Shown here: one piece after another, positions 1 through 10,624 of the stretch
How the letters are laid out: the number at the start of each line of letters is the position of its first letter
Position numbering within the stretch: the first letter of the stretch is position 1
From: Hygrophila difformis
Taxonomy: Eukaryota > Streptophyta > Magnoliopsida > Lamiales > Acanthaceae
Length of the DNA stretch: 64,000 nucleotides
Direction of reading: 5' to 3'
Assembly: GCA_030278955.1 (NCBI GenBank)
Contig: JAOANR010000013.1
Coordinates: 41,018,191-41,082,190, forward strand
Notes under the pieces: generated by a model
Seen by the model: only the letters and a program-made list of their open reading frames with translations
Database searches by the model: none
Told to the model about the DNA's origin: nothing
Made by a program: the position numbers and the translations under genes

Positions 1-106
1 GGCATTTTTCCTTTTTTTTTTTGGGTAATTTGGCTGGAGGAACTTTTTAAAAGAATAAGGATATAAGGATGTCCGGTGCTATTTTTGATATTCCAGAGTC
101 CCCTGA

Positions 107-276
107 TTTTTTTTTTTTTAATGAGTCATTGAAGGCCGAAAGGGTGGTGTGAGCTCATGACATACAAATTATAAAGGAGAATAAAAGAGAGGGATAGGGG
201 ACCGGTGGGGATTGAACTTCCAACTTTCCGTTGGAAGCATAAGGACTTAACCACTCGAGCTAAATCATCATCCCTA
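107..276 (-). mobile_element. tRNA-derived SINE
   Basis: Read on the minus strand, the element starts near 276. It has an RNA polymerase III box A-like motif (TAGCTCGAGTGG, 251-262), a box B-like motif (GTTCAATCCC, around 207-218) and ends in a run of about 13 A (107-119 on the plus strand as T). This is the layout of a tRNA-headed SINE. The region between box B and the poly(A) tail is not tRNA-like, so it is not a functional tRNA gene. I found no clear target-site duplication. Confidence 0.65.
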
Positions 277-1020
277 TTTTTTTCTTTTTTATTTTAATCC
301 CCTTTTTTTTATTTTAATCTCATTTATTTTCTCTAAAAAAATCTCATTTAAATAAACATTGTTTAGCGTTGTCTTTAAAAAAATCGACCATAAGAATCCA
401 ATTCGGATTGAAATTTGACCTGCGCTGATTTTGAGGCTAAATATTAGTCGAATTTAATTTACTACTATTTCATTTGATTATCTGGTTTGTAATTTTAATT
501 AGGAGTATTAAATTTTTGTTACGCTGCCACCTAATTTAGGCATGCAGAGGAATAAAAGTTTGTTTACACTACTGGTAAAAAATTTGTTCAAATACTCTTA
601 GATTACTACATTTGAATGGACAGCTTTCCAATTTGGGTGGAATTTGGATGGAAATTTGGAATTGTTCATTTTAAAATGTTTTTATAAATTCACTCTAAAT
701 TTTGGAACTAGTGGAAGGAATTTAAAATCATCTTTAAATTCATCCACTAATTCAAAACATGTATTCGAATTATCACCTGATGCTTTATTCCTCACCTTTA
801 TCCATATTTATAATTTATTAGGATTTTTTGCCCACTACGCACGGGCGGTTCGTTTATAACTTTTTAAGTAAACAAAATCAAGAATTTTTGTGGCATTGTT
901 ATAATTAAAAGTGTTTAGGTACACAAACACTTATAGTGGGTGGGGTTCACCGAACAATGGGGAAGAATGGTAGGCATATTAAAACATGGATTATAATTCA
1001 CAATACCCTCTTGTAAATTA
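277..1020. other. AT-rich intergenic DNA
   Basis: No coding potential or RNA gene is supported here. The short open frame around 644-859 is AT-rich low-complexity sequence without recognisable motifs. Confidence 0.6.
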
Positions 1021-1279
1021 CTTCATCCGTTCTCTTTTAAGCGATCCATTTGCATAGTATTCATTAAGTCATTTCAATCAAAAGTTTAACATAGTTATGT
1101 AAGAGAAAATATAGTCAAGTGAGATGTTGTTAGATTTATCTAATCACGTAGGTTTATAATATTAATTGTTTTTTTACAATTTTTACTTATATACAATTTG
1201 AGTTATTAATATTTAATAAAAATGAGTCTTTGACTGCATGAAACGCAGAAAGAGTGCATTTAAAAGAGAACAAAGGAAG
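1021..1279. mobile_element. Degenerate Stowaway-like MITE
   Basis: The ends are inverted repeats: CTTCATCCGTTCTCTTTTAA at 1021 and its imperfect complement ending at 1279, with TA on both sides. This matches Stowaway (Tc1/mariner-derived) MITEs. It is one of at least eight related copies in the window and is among the more diverged. Confidence 0.55.
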
Positions 1280-1630
1280 TATAAGCTAATCAACAGGGGA
1301 AGAAGGTCAAAACTGAGATACTGAGACAAAATTTAGTTGATTTCTCAAAAGGATCGAAAATAAAAATTGAAAAAGAAAGAACAAAACTTAAAAAAAAAAA
1401 CATAACTGAAATTGAGGTATTTTTTTAACACATTGAATACTGCCTAATTTCCTATAGTAATCCACACATTAAGAAACCTAAATGTAGAAATATATCAACT
1501 TCATTGTCATTAACATTGGGGGAATTCCAGAATCTAACAAATCAAAACAAATTTGGAATGAAAATCAAATTGCTTAAAGCTCATTCAAGAATCATTGAAT
1601 CTTATGAAGACTATGTTATCAAGAGATATA

Positions 1631-2026
1631 GGGTATGTTCTGCACGCAGAGCTGTAGCTGTGAACTGGAGCTGTAGGGAGCTGAAGCTGTAGTGAGCTGT
1701 GGGAGCTGTAGCTGTCAGTTTTATTTAAGTGTTCTGTACAACTAGCTGTAGCTATCAAAAAATGTATAAAATGACATAAAAGGACAAAACATTTATGTAG
1801 ACTATTGGGTAGTGAGTTGGTTATTGGGATAAAATTGTAACTGTTCAACAACAAGCTAGGAGCTTATTTTTTAAAGCTACTACAAGTAGCTTCTAAAAAG
1901 AAGCTTTTAAAAGCTCCCATAAGCTCCTAAAAGCTAGCGTGCAGAACGGGACTTTTGTTTTAAAATAAAAGCTAAAGATAGCAAAAGCTCCCAAAAGCTC
2001 TCAAAAGCTGCGTGCAGAACGGACCC
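1631..2026. mobile_element. hAT-like MITE with AGCTGTAGCTG repeats
   Basis: The terminal inverted repeats begin GGGTATGTTCTGCACGCAG at 1631 and, on the other strand from 2026, GGGTCCGTTCTGCACGCAG. The interior has repeated AGCTGTAG-type units near the left end and AAAAGCTCC-type units near the right. A second terminus-like motif (GCGTGCAGAACGGGAC, about 1937-1953) lies inside, suggesting a nested or internally duplicated copy. The superfamily is inferred from overall style; no clean 8-bp duplication is visible. Confidence 0.6.
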
Positions 2027-3629
2027 ATAGTGGCAACATAAATTCATTGTGGTTTTTATGAAGTGAAAAAAAAGAAAAAAAAAGTCATAAACTTAAAATT
2101 CAAGGTTATGAAGACTATTAAGTATTATTTAATAATTTAGTGGCAGAATTGATTATCTAACCCAATATTTTAAATTTGAGACAACATGTTTAGTACTACT
2201 ATTCAAATTAAAGTCAGGGGAGAGCGGGTTATCATTCATCATTGATGGAAGAATTAATAGAATAATAATAATTGGAAAAAGAATAAAGATTCATTCTTAT
2301 TTAACTGATTAATTGAACACTATAAAAATAATTTGGTGAAACTGATGTAGATAATGTAAAAATTACACTAACATTATGTAACTTAAAGAATACAAAATCA
2401 CTATTATATTCATAAGTATTTGTATTTGAGACATAAGAGAAATGAAGACAGTATATATATATATCTTCATAATAGTACTACTATTATGTTCATATGAAAG
2501 ATGGAACAAATTATCTAGAACAATTGTTACCAAAATTTTAAAAGCCAAACTAAATTAAAAATTTGCCATATGTGAATGCAATTCACCCAATTTAACTGTC
2601 AATCCTTGAGCATTGTGAATATGTTAATTGTTAATATCAAAATTATAATTATTTTTATTTATATTATGTAGTTTATTAAAACTAGTTTTATGTTACGAAT
2701 TTTATTTAAAAATTAAACCTGATACTACAATTTAAAATTAAAATATGATTATATTTTTATAACAGATTTTAATTTCTTATTAACTATATATAGTTTGATA
2801 AATTAACGGAATTATAGTTATTGATAATTTATTTTCTATTTTATTATATTGATGGAGGTTAATATTTCAGGCTCAATTTTTTATATAAGTAATATAATAT
2901 ATTTGAAAATATAACATATTCAATTAAATAATATATATCGAGCAAAAATTAAAGAATATATATTGGTTTAACTAAATCTATCATAATATCAAATATATTA
3001 TAATTATTTTCAATTTATATCCTTTTCAAATATATGAAAAGATTTTTTCAAGATTTTCTTATACTAATAAATAGATTTATTACCTAAATATAAGATTTAA
3101 AAGATTGATTGACTTGGCAAGTAGGATGATTCAGCGCTGACGTGTAATTAATTTGGATGACTGTATGTTTCTGGATGATTAATCAGCGTTTATGTGGAAA
3201 CCAATGCATAATTACAATATAACCCTTAAAATTAAAAAAGGATAGAATATATTTAATAAGGGCAATACAGTCTGCACATATAAAAAAATATTCAGAATTT
3301 ATTATACAGAAGATGTGGTATAGGTTCTCACTACCGTTTCTTTGGCTTTGAATTCTAAAAAAAAAAAAACGATCATTTGCAATTTGTTGTTAAGGATTTT
3401 AAATCTTTTTTCAAATCCATCCGTCAAATACAATATTAGTGGTCGAGGACCGATTCATTTGTTTAAGAACTGCTTTAAGAAGAATGTGTCAAAATAATTA
3501 AACGATTATGCCAAAAAAAGAAAAAAAGATTGTTCAAGTCCTTAAAAAAAATTGTGGTTGTTGAAATCCTCTGAAAATAAAGTAAAACAATAAAAAGAAG
3601 TAAATCTACTTCTACACCCGGAATAAATA
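2027..3629. other. AT-rich intergenic DNA, no gene seen
   Basis: The stretch is very AT-rich with short homopolymer runs. No conserved protein segment, tRNA or clear transposon end was found. Confidence 0.55.
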
Positions 3630-3634
3630 GATTT

Positions 3635-4025
3635 TGTTATAGAAATAACTATCTTTATTTATGTATGTGTACAATAAAATGGTATATGGCTTATTAGCTT
3701 GTGTTTATAGTGGAAGTATTGTAATGGAAATTGGGATTAAATGGTGAAAGAAAGGAAGTTTAAAGGTGGGATAATAAAATGAATAAAGTGTAATAATTAT
3801 GGCTATGAAATGAAACAAGTATTAAGCTTGCATAAAATTTTTCTAACTTAACTTCTCAATACATTACATAGGCTATTTATAAACTTTTTTATCCTCTCAC
3901 TATTTACTAACCTCATAATCAAGGCATATACATTTCAAGACTTTCACATGTCTAACCTTATGATCAAGGCATGAACATGGATGTTGAACACTAGACATTC
4001 ACATGTTTTGTTTACATGCATAATA
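3635..4025 (-). repeat. 3' LTR of the copia element
   Basis: It is 391 bp long and identical to the other LTR except for one base. As the element reads on the minus strand, this left copy is the 3' LTR. It is bordered by GATTT at 3630-3634. Confidence 0.93.
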
Positions 4026-4036
4026 CTCCCCCTTGA
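4026..4036 (-). other. Polypurine tract of the copia element
   Basis: On the minus strand a purine run (AAGGGGGAG) lies directly before the 3' LTR. This is the expected place of the plus-strand primer for reverse transcription. Confidence 0.7.
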
Positions 4037-4161
4037 ATGTCGTCAATACGAAGAATATGCCTCGTTAAAACCTTACTTGGAAAAAACCCAGTGGGAAAAA
4101 ATCCAAGTGAAGGAAAAAGAGTACAGTATTCTTGTATCAGATGCTCCCCCTGATTTGGACA

Positions 4162-6093
4162 TCATTTTAAATTTCGAAGCCGCCGCATTCCAATTTTCTT
4201 CACGAGCTTCTCGAATGTTGCAGTCGGCAATGCCTTGGTAAATAGATCCGCTAAATTATTTTCTGATCGAATTTGTTGCACATCGACTTCACCATTCTTT
4301 TGAAGATCATGAGTGTAGAAGAATTTTGGTGAAATATGCTTCGTTCTATCTCCTTTGATATAACCCCCTTTCAACTGGGCTACACAAGCCGAATTATCTT
4401 CAAATAAAATTGTTGGGGGCATTTGTGGTTCAATGATTAAACCACAACTCTTCAATATATGTTGAGTCATTGACCTCAACCAAACACATTCTCGACTTGC
4501 TTCATGGATTGCTAATATTTCGGCATGATTAGAAGAAGTAGCAGTTAGAGTCTGCTTCATTGACCTCCAAGAGATAGCAGTTCCACCACACGTGAAGATA
4601 TAACCTGTTTGAGATTTGGCTTTGTGTGGATCTGATAAATAACCTGAATCGGCATAGCCAATTAACTCATGTCGAGAGTCTTTTGGGTAAAATAACCCAA
4701 GATCAATTGTTCCTTGGAGATAGCGAAAAACATGCTTTATGCCTTTCCAATGTCGTTGAGTAGGGCAAGAGCTGAATCTTGCGAGTAGATTGACTGCAAA
4801 CGCGATATCAGGTCGCGTGCTGTTTGCAAGATACATTAACGCACCAATTGCGCTTAAATATGGGATTTCTGGGCCAAGTTGCTCTTCATTATCTTCTTTT
4901 GGCCTAAATGGATCCTTTGCAGGATCAAGTGCCCGAACGACCATTGGATTATTTAGCGGATGAGCATAATCCATTCGAAATTGCTTTAATACCTTTTGGG
5001 TATAAGCTGATTGATGAACAAATATGCCCATTTCCAAATGCTCAATTTGTAGGCCAAGGCAAAATTTCGTTTTCCCGAAATCTTTGATTTCAAACTCCTT
5101 TTTCAGATATTCGACTGCCTTTTTCAACTCTTCAGGAGTTCCAATTAGATTTAAATCGTCAACATAGACTGCGACGATCACAAATTCTGACCCATTTTTC
5201 TTTATAAATACACAAGGGCTGATCGGGTCATTTGTATAGCATTCCTTTATCAAACTTTCACTGAGGCGGTTGTACCACATTCGGCCAGATTGCTTGAGCC
5301 CATACAACGATTTTTGCAATTTGATGGAATAATTTTCTCTGGGTTTTGAGTTGCAAGACTCAGGTAATTTAAACCCTTCAGGTATTTTCATATAAATATC
5401 ATTTTCCAATGAGCCATATAAATATGCAGTAACAACATCCATCAGTCTCATTTCGAGATTTTCTCGTACTGCTAGACTCATTAGATACCTGAATGTTATT
5501 CCATCCATAACTGGGGAATATGTTTCCTCAAAATCAATTCCCGGTCGTTGTGAAAAACCTTGGGCTACAAGCCTTGCCTTATATTTGGCAATTTCATTAT
5601 TTTCATTTCTCTTTCTCACAAACACCCATCTGTAGCCAACAGGCTTTACATTTTTTGGTGTTTGGACAATAGGGCCGAATACTTTTCGTTTATTCAGTGA
5701 ATCTAGTTCAGACTGAATCGCATCTTTCCATTTTGGCCAATCATTTCTTTTCCGACATTCTTCAACTGATCTTGGTTCAGGATCCTCGTTATTTTCCATT
5801 ACATCGAGTGCAACGTTGTATGCAAAGGCATTATCAACGTTTGTTTCTTTTCGGTTCCAACATTTCCCAGTATTGATATAATTGAAAGAAGTTTCAATAA
5901 CTTCATTTTCTTCTGGGTGAATATTTTCAGGTTCAACCTTTTCGGGGGTTGAATCAATTTCTCCTTCGGGAGTATCATATGTGATTGATTTATCACCCAT
6001 ATGGATAATTTTCTTCTTTCGTGGATTTTTATCCTTGGAACCCAAAGGCCTACCACGCTTCAGGCGTGCGGTAGGTTCATTTGCACTTGGAAT
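4162..6093 (-). CDS. pol: Copia pol, 3' part: reverse transcriptase and RNase H
   Basis: This part continues the pol frame after the stop at 6094-6096, running to a stop at 4162. It contains the copia reverse transcriptase (start around RWVFVRKRN and KARLVAQGF, catalytic YVDD) followed by RNase H (ADSGYLSDP, EDNSACV and the C-terminal KHISPKFFY/ADLFTKALP region). Length and motif order are normal for Ty1/copia. There is no ATG at the beginning of this part, so it would be made only as part of a longer polyprotein. Apart from the upstream stop I see no break in it. Confidence 0.9.
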   Translation of the reverse strand: MPSANEPTARLKRGRPLGSKDKNPRKKKIIHMGDKSITYDTPEGEIDSTPEKVEPENIHPEENEVIETSFNYINTGKCWNRKETNVDNAFAYNVALDVMENNEDPEPRSVEECRKRNDWPKWKDAIQSELDSLNKRKVFGPIVQTPKNVKPVGYRWVFVRKRNENNEIAKYKARLVAQGFSQRPGIDFEETYSPVMDGITFRYLMSLAVRENLEMRLMDVVTAYLYGSLENDIYMKIPEGFKLPESCNSKPRENYSIKLQKSLYGLKQSGRMWYNRLSESLIKECYTNDPISPCVFIKKNGSEFVIVAVYVDDLNLIGTPEELKKAVEYLKKEFEIKDFGKTKFCLGLQIEHLEMGIFVHQSAYTQKVLKQFRMDYAHPLNNPMVVRALDPAKDPFRPKEDNEEQLGPEIPYLSAIGALMYLANSTRPDIAFAVNLLARFSSCPTQRHWKGIKHVFRYLQGTIDLGLFYPKDSRHELIGYADSGYLSDPHKAKSQTGYIFTCGGTAISWRSMKQTLTATSSNHAEILAIHEASRECVWLRSMTQHILKSCGLIIEPQMPPTILFEDNSACVAQLKGGYIKGDRTKHISPKFFYTHDLQKNGEVDVQQIRSENNLADLFTKALPTATFEKLVKKIGMRRLRNLK

Positions 6094-7656
6094 TTATCCT
6101 TCTGGGACATTTATATTGGCTGGTGCATTTGCTGCATCATTTATATATGATTTTGTGACTTTAGCAGCATCATTAAAAGCATCGGGTAATTGATTTGCAA
6201 TTCCCTGCAAATGCACAATTCTTTGAACTTCAAGTTCGCATTGCCTTGTACGAGGATCAAGGAAATCAAATGGACTTTGCCAAGATATTTCCTTTTTCAG
6301 TTGATCATTTCCTCCCCCTAATATCGGGAATTGAGTTTCATCAAAATGACAGTCTGCAAATCTTGCAGTAAATAAATCACCCGTTTTTGGCTCAAGATAT
6401 TTAATAATCGAGGGTGATTCATACCCGACATATATGCCCAACCTTCTTTGAGGTCCCATTTTTGTGCGTTGTGGTGGCGCAATCGGTACATAAACCGCAC
6501 ACCCAAAAATTCGCAAGTGGGATATATTGGGCTCCTTTCCAAACACAATTTGTGTAGGGGAGTAGCTATGATAGCTTGTCGGCCTTATTTTCACAAGTGC
6601 GGCTGCATGCAATATAGCATGTCCCCAAGCAGAAACAGGGAGTTTTGATTTCATTAACAAGGGTCTTGCAATTAATTGCAATCGCTTAATAAATGATTCT
6701 GCCAGACCATTTTGCGTGTGCACATGAGGCACAGGATGTTCAACAGTAATTCCAATCGACATGCAGAAATCATCAAATGCATGTGATGTATATTTTCCAG
6801 CATTATCAAGGCGTATTTTCTTTATCGGATGATCTGGAAACTGTGCTCGCAATTTTATAATTTGTGCAAGTAATCTTGCGAATGCCAAATTGCGAGTTGA
6901 TAATAAACAAACGTGTGACCAGCGTGATGACGCATCAATTAATACCATAAAGTACTTGAAAGGTCCACACGGTGGATCAATAGGTCCACATATATCGCCT
7001 TGAATTCTTTCTAGGAATGTAGGGGATTCAATTCCCACTTTTACTGGAGATGGTCTGGTTATCAATTTCCCTTGTGAACAGGCTGCACAATTGAACTCAT
7101 TTGGGTTCAATATCATTTGCCTTTTCAATGTATGTCCATTTGAATTTTCAATAATTCGCCTCAGTATTACACTGCCAGGATGCCCAAGTCTATCGTGCCA
7201 GGTAATAAATTCACTAGTAGCTTTCAAGCCTACTAGGTTATGTATTTCTGCGGCACATATTTTTGTATAGTATAAGCCAGAGGAGTAACATGGCAATTTT
7301 TCATTCACAAATTTTTTGCCATTTTCAATTCGAGTTATCAAAAGATACTCGTGATCTGCCTCTTTTGAAGTTTCAATGTGATATCCATTTTTTCGAATAT
7401 CATTGAAGCTCAGTAAATTTCTTCGAGCTTTGCATGAGAACAAGGCATTTTCAATTGCCATTTTTGTCCCTTCAGGGAGAAATATAACAGCTCTACCGGA
7501 GCCTTCAATGCATTTTGCATTACCGCTTATAGTTTTCACTGCGGTCTTTTCCAATTTTAAATTGGAGAAATAGCTTTTGCTTTTCAAAATGCTATGCGTT
7601 GTTGCACTGTCAATGAGGCAGATATCATCTCCGACTTTTGAATTTCCAGCATCCAT
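6094..7656 (-). CDS. pol: Copia pol, 5' part: protease and integrase, ends at premature stop
   Basis: The N-terminus carries the aspartic protease motif (DSATTH, a D-S/T-A variant). The GAG-pre-integrase zinc-binding HHCC region follows (HDRLGHPG, then NCAACSQGK), then the integrase core with acidic residues in GDICGP, LDNAGKYTS and NGLAESF. The frame ends with TAA at 6094-6096, but the same frame stays open beyond it into reverse transcriptase. The stop is therefore read as one inactivating nonsense change rather than the natural end. The frame differs from that of gag. Confidence 0.88.
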   Translation of the reverse strand: MDAGNSKVGDDICLIDSATTHSILKSKSYFSNLKLEKTAVKTISGNAKCIEGSGRAVIFLPEGTKMAIENALFSCKARRNLLSFNDIRKNGYHIETSKEADHEYLLITRIENGKKFVNEKLPCYSSGLYYTKICAAEIHNLVGLKATSEFITWHDRLGHPGSVILRRIIENSNGHTLKRQMILNPNEFNCAACSQGKLITRPSPVKVGIESPTFLERIQGDICGPIDPPCGPFKYFMVLIDASSRWSHVCLLSTRNLAFARLLAQIIKLRAQFPDHPIKKIRLDNAGKYTSHAFDDFCMSIGITVEHPVPHVHTQNGLAESFIKRLQLIARPLLMKSKLPVSAWGHAILHAAALVKIRPTSYHSYSPTQIVFGKEPNISHLRIFGCAVYVPIAPPQRTKMGPQRRLGIYVGYESPSIIKYLEPKTGDLFTARFADCHFDETQFPILGGGNDQLKKEISWQSPFDFLDPRTRQCELEVQRIVHLQGIANQLPDAFNDAAKVTKSYINDAANAPANINVPEG

Positions 7657-7844
7657 TTCTTTACAAGAATATAAGAATGTTATTAAACATCAGCAATATA
7701 AATATTATTAATGCAAAAGCATATTTATATTATACATGGATAATAAAAGGGAAGTATAAGATATCATTATTTATATTAAACATGAATTATAAAAGATAAG
7801 TATAAAATATATATATATATATATATATATATCTATATAATATA
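7657..7844 (-). other. AT-rich spacer between gag and pol with (AT)n
   Basis: 188 bp separate the gag stop from the pol ATG, including an (AT)n run around 7808-7832 and many stops. Gag and pol are in different frames across it. The end nearest pol looks like a weak splice acceptor (TTCTTGTAAAG). It may be an intron-like spacer or the result of microsatellite expansion; I cannot decide. Confidence 0.5.
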
Positions 7845-8882
7845 TTATTTGGTAACAGTATCTGGCTCAACAAATTCATCAGTTTCCAGGTGCGTGATAT
7901 TATCATTTAATATATCATCATAAGTATCATCGTGGGCATTATGGTGTGCTTCAACACATGGTCTTTCTTTTCGTTTCGAGGCCTGATACAGTTCAGCTAA
8001 GTGTTTAGCTGTGTGGCATGTTTGAGCCACATGGCCTTTAATTCCACAACGATCACAAATTTCATCATTTTGTTTATGCTTTCTTGCATAATTTCTTTGT
8101 TGTGGTTTGTAAGGCCTTCTGGTATCATATCTGCGATTTTGCTCAAATCGAGGCTTATTTCGATAATTATTTTGACGAGATGATTCACCTCTGCCTCGAT
8201 TGTGATACCGATTTTGGCCACGATCATCATTTTGATTTTTAAAGTGCCCACGATCACGCACATATTTCGATGATTGAGCTGCGTTCACCTCAGGGAACGG
8301 TTTTGCACCTGCGGGCCTAGATTCATGATTTCTCAACAACAATAGGCTGTTTTGTTCAGCCAATAATAAGCAGGTGATAAGATTAGAATATCTCTGAAAA
8401 CCTTTTTGACGGTATGTCTCACTCAATACTGAGTTTTTAGCATGAAACGTAGAATACGTTTTTTCAAGCATTTCTGCTTCAGATATCTTTTGCCCACATA
8501 ATTGCAATTGGGCCGTAATTTTGAACACAGCGGAATTATATTCCCGGACTGTTTTGAAATCCTGAAGTCTCAGGTTTGTCCAGTCATAAAGGGCTTTTGG
8601 AAGCACCGTCTTTTTAAGATTATCATATCTTTCTTTCAGCTTTTCCCACAATGCCAGTGGGGATTCCACAGTCACGTACTCCATTTTAAGTGCCTCTTCG
8701 ATATGATGGCACAAGAAAATCATGGCTTTTGCCTGATTTTGATGGCTGGGATTTTTGCCTTCAGCAATAGTATCTTCCAGACCCATTGAAGTAAGATGCA
8801 TTTTTACATCTCGGGCCCAGGACATATAATTGCTTCCTTCAACGGTTAAGGGAGCAAATTCCTGCTTTGCAAGGTTAGCCAT
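7845..8882 (-). CDS. gag: Copia gag protein
   Basis: A 345-residue gag of the UBN2/copia type, beginning MANLAKQEFAPL. The N-terminal two thirds form the capsid-like region. A basic, Arg/Asn/Gln-rich stretch follows, and then one CCHC zinc knuckle (CDRCGIKGHVAQTC, near residue 278) used for binding RNA. The frame is intact. It lies just downstream of the 5' LTR and primer-binding region on the minus strand, as expected for the first gene of the element. Confidence 0.9.
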   Translation of the reverse strand: MANLAKQEFAPLTVEGSNYMSWARDVKMHLTSMGLEDTIAEGKNPSHQNQAKAMIFLCHHIEEALKMEYVTVESPLALWEKLKERYDNLKKTVLPKALYDWTNLRLQDFKTVREYNSAVFKITAQLQLCGQKISEAEMLEKTYSTFHAKNSVLSETYRQKGFQRYSNLITCLLLAEQNSLLLLRNHESRPAGAKPFPEVNAAQSSKYVRDRGHFKNQNDDRGQNRYHNRGRGESSRQNNYRNKPRFEQNRRYDTRRPYKPQQRNYARKHKQNDEICDRCGIKGHVAQTCHTAKHLAELYQASKRKERPCVEAHHNAHDDTYDDILNDNITHLETDEFVEPDTVTK

Positions 8883-8939
8883 AATCTTATTGAAAGTTTA
8901 GAAATAAGAGATTATACCTCAAATGATAATCTGGACAGA

Positions 8940-8959
8940 GTCTCCTCGTGCTGATAACG
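8940..8959 (-). other. Candidate primer-binding site of the copia element
   Basis: Directly inside the 5' LTR the minus strand reads CGTTATCAGCACGAGGAGAC. The position is that of the tRNA primer-binding site. I do not assign the tRNA, as it is not the usual initiator-methionine motif TGGTATCAGAGC. Confidence 0.5.
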
Positions 8960-9350
8960 TGTTATAGAAATAACTATCTTTATTTATGTATGTGTACAAT
9001 AAAATGGTATATGGCTTATTAGCTTGTGTTTATAGTGGAAGTATTGTAATGGAAATTGGGATTAAATGGTGAAAGAAAGGAAGTTTAAAGGTGGGATAAT
9101 AAAATGGATAAAGTGTAATAATTATGGCTATGAAATGAAACAAGTATTAAGCTTGCATAAAATTTTTCTAACTTAACTTCTCAATACATTACATAGGCTA
9201 TTTATAAACTTTTTTATCCTCTCACTATTTACTAACCTCATAATCAAGGCATATACATTTCAAGACTTTCACATGTCTAACCTTATGATCAAGGCATGAA
9301 CATGGATGTTGAACACTAGACATTCACATGTTTTGTTTACATGCATAATA
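8960..9350 (-). repeat. 5' LTR of the copia element
   Basis: 391 bp, one base different from the copy at 3635-4025. It is followed by the target duplication GATTT at 9351-9355 and is the promoter-bearing LTR for minus-strand transcription. Confidence 0.93.
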
Positions 9351-9431
9351 GATTTGAAAATATTCAAGCTTATTTGGATCCGGGTAGCAGGTACGTAGGG
9401 AACACCCTAATGAATGGGACAAAAATACATA

Positions 9432-10063
9432 CTCCATTTCAATTTTAAAGTTTGCCTTAAACTTTTATCATAGTTATACAAATTAAAACATAGTCAAGTA
9501 TGATCTTGTTAGATTCGACTCGTCGACTACTTTTTAATTATCAAACTTTTAGAATTTTTACTTGTATCGAAATTGAATTATTAATAATTTAAAATGTGCA
9601 TTGGATGGATTATATTGCAAGGGTGATATGGTGCTGCAGCTAGTTTTTGGGAATATCATGGAGTCTCATCACAAGTGAGATGCTTGTTGACACTGATGAT
9701 TTTGCTACCTTGATACTTCAATCCCCGGAATACTGAGCCGAGAAAGAAGGATGGGTGATTCAGAATTGATAGTTGCAGGAGTGCTCGATTTCGCCTTGGC
9801 GGTATTGTTAAAGCTCTGTTCGAATCATGTGGCTCCTATGTTTTAATTGTTAATGTCTTTGAGACCTACTCTGCCTCTTAGTTTTTGCCTGAGTATCGAC
9901 TTTGGTTATGGTATGGTTGGTGGATAAGCCAAATTGGTGCAAGACATTTGTAAGGCTACTCTTATTGTGATTTCTATGATGGAATAAATCACATTTGTCT
10001 CAAAAAAAAAAGTGCATTGGATTGCTTGCACTGTAGGTCCTATTCAATTTTCAGAAAACGGAG
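9432..10063. mobile_element. Stowaway-like MITE split by a LINE-like insert
   Basis: The left end CTCCATTTCAATTTTAAAG (9432) and the right end (complement ACTCCGTTTTCTGAAAAT, ending 10063) are imperfect inverted repeats with TA outside. The middle is interrupted by the insert at 9607-10011. Without the insert the MITE would be about 215 bp. Confidence 0.55.
9607..10011 (+). mobile_element. 5'-truncated LINE-like insertion with poly(A)
   Basis: The insert ends in a run of about 10 A and is flanked by the direct repeat GTGCATTGGAT (9596-9606 and 10012-10022). That is the signature of target-primed retrotransposition. No coding domain is recognisable, so it is the 3' end of a non-LTR element or a processed transcript. 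The duplicated target lies inside a Stowaway-like MITE. Confidence 0.7.
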
Positions 10064-10329
10064 TAAGTATTTCATATTCTTAACTACTACTAATTAATTG
10101 TCTTTAATGGTAATTAACTACTAATAAACCAAGATTATTTGGATGGAAATGTCTTTCAACGTAACTGACTCATTCTCATATTTTTGTAATGATTTTTTGT
10201 TGGATCTTGATAGCCCTACCGATTTGAATTCAATTCAAGCCTAATTAACACTATATCCAAACTTAAGTGATACTACTACTATTTACTTTCCGGGTGGCCC
10301 TTGAGCTTTCATATCATTTTCGGCATACA

Positions 10330-10441
10330 GGATGTTTGGAAGTCAGCGGATTCGCTACCAGGTAGCAGATTCGGAGAGAGAATTGTGAGAGAATATGCTC
10401 TTCTAATCCGCTATATGCTACCCAATATGCTAACATCCAAA
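10330..10441. mobile_element. Small fold-back MITE (GGATGTTTGG family)
   Basis: About 110 bp, beginning GGATGTTTGGAAGTCAGCGG and containing GAGAGAGAATTGTGAGAGAA; the right end reads back as GGATGTTAGC. It closely resembles the element at 63882-64000 (shared GGATGTTTGGRAG, GCGGAT and GGAGAGAGAATTGT segments), so the two belong to one family. Confidence 0.5.
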
Positions 10442-10624
10442 CTTCGTCATTAAAAAATATTAACATTTCTTGTTTTTATGCAATTCAATACAAAATTTTT
10501 ACCGATTAATATCCTAATTAGATTGTATAAAAGTTGAAATTATAATATTCTAAAATAATTTTTTTATTCACTAAAATTATGCATTAAACGAATCTAATTA
10601 CATCATCTCACTTGAATATCTATT

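Larger units (their letters stand above)
3635..9350 (-). mobile_element. Ty1/copia LTR retrotransposon, full length
   Basis: Two 391-bp LTRs (3635-4025 and 8960-9350) enclose gag and pol in the order gag, protease, integrase, reverse transcriptase, RNase H, read on the minus strand; integrase before RT defines Ty1/copia. The 5-bp target duplication GATTT flanks the element (3630-3634 and 9351-9355). I count one difference between the LTRs (A versus G in the AATRAAT-like stretch near 3781 and 9106), so insertion was recent. The plus-strand LTR ends are TGTTAT...ATAATA, i.e. TA...CA in element orientation, a known non-canonical type. A single in-frame stop in pol and a frame change between gag and pol suggest it is not autonomous. 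Confidence 0.95.

Noticed and set aside
200..276. tRNA gene on the minus strand
   Set aside because: Box A and B-like motifs are present, but the sequence runs into a non-tRNA body and poly(A), as in a SINE; a proper acceptor stem was not seen.
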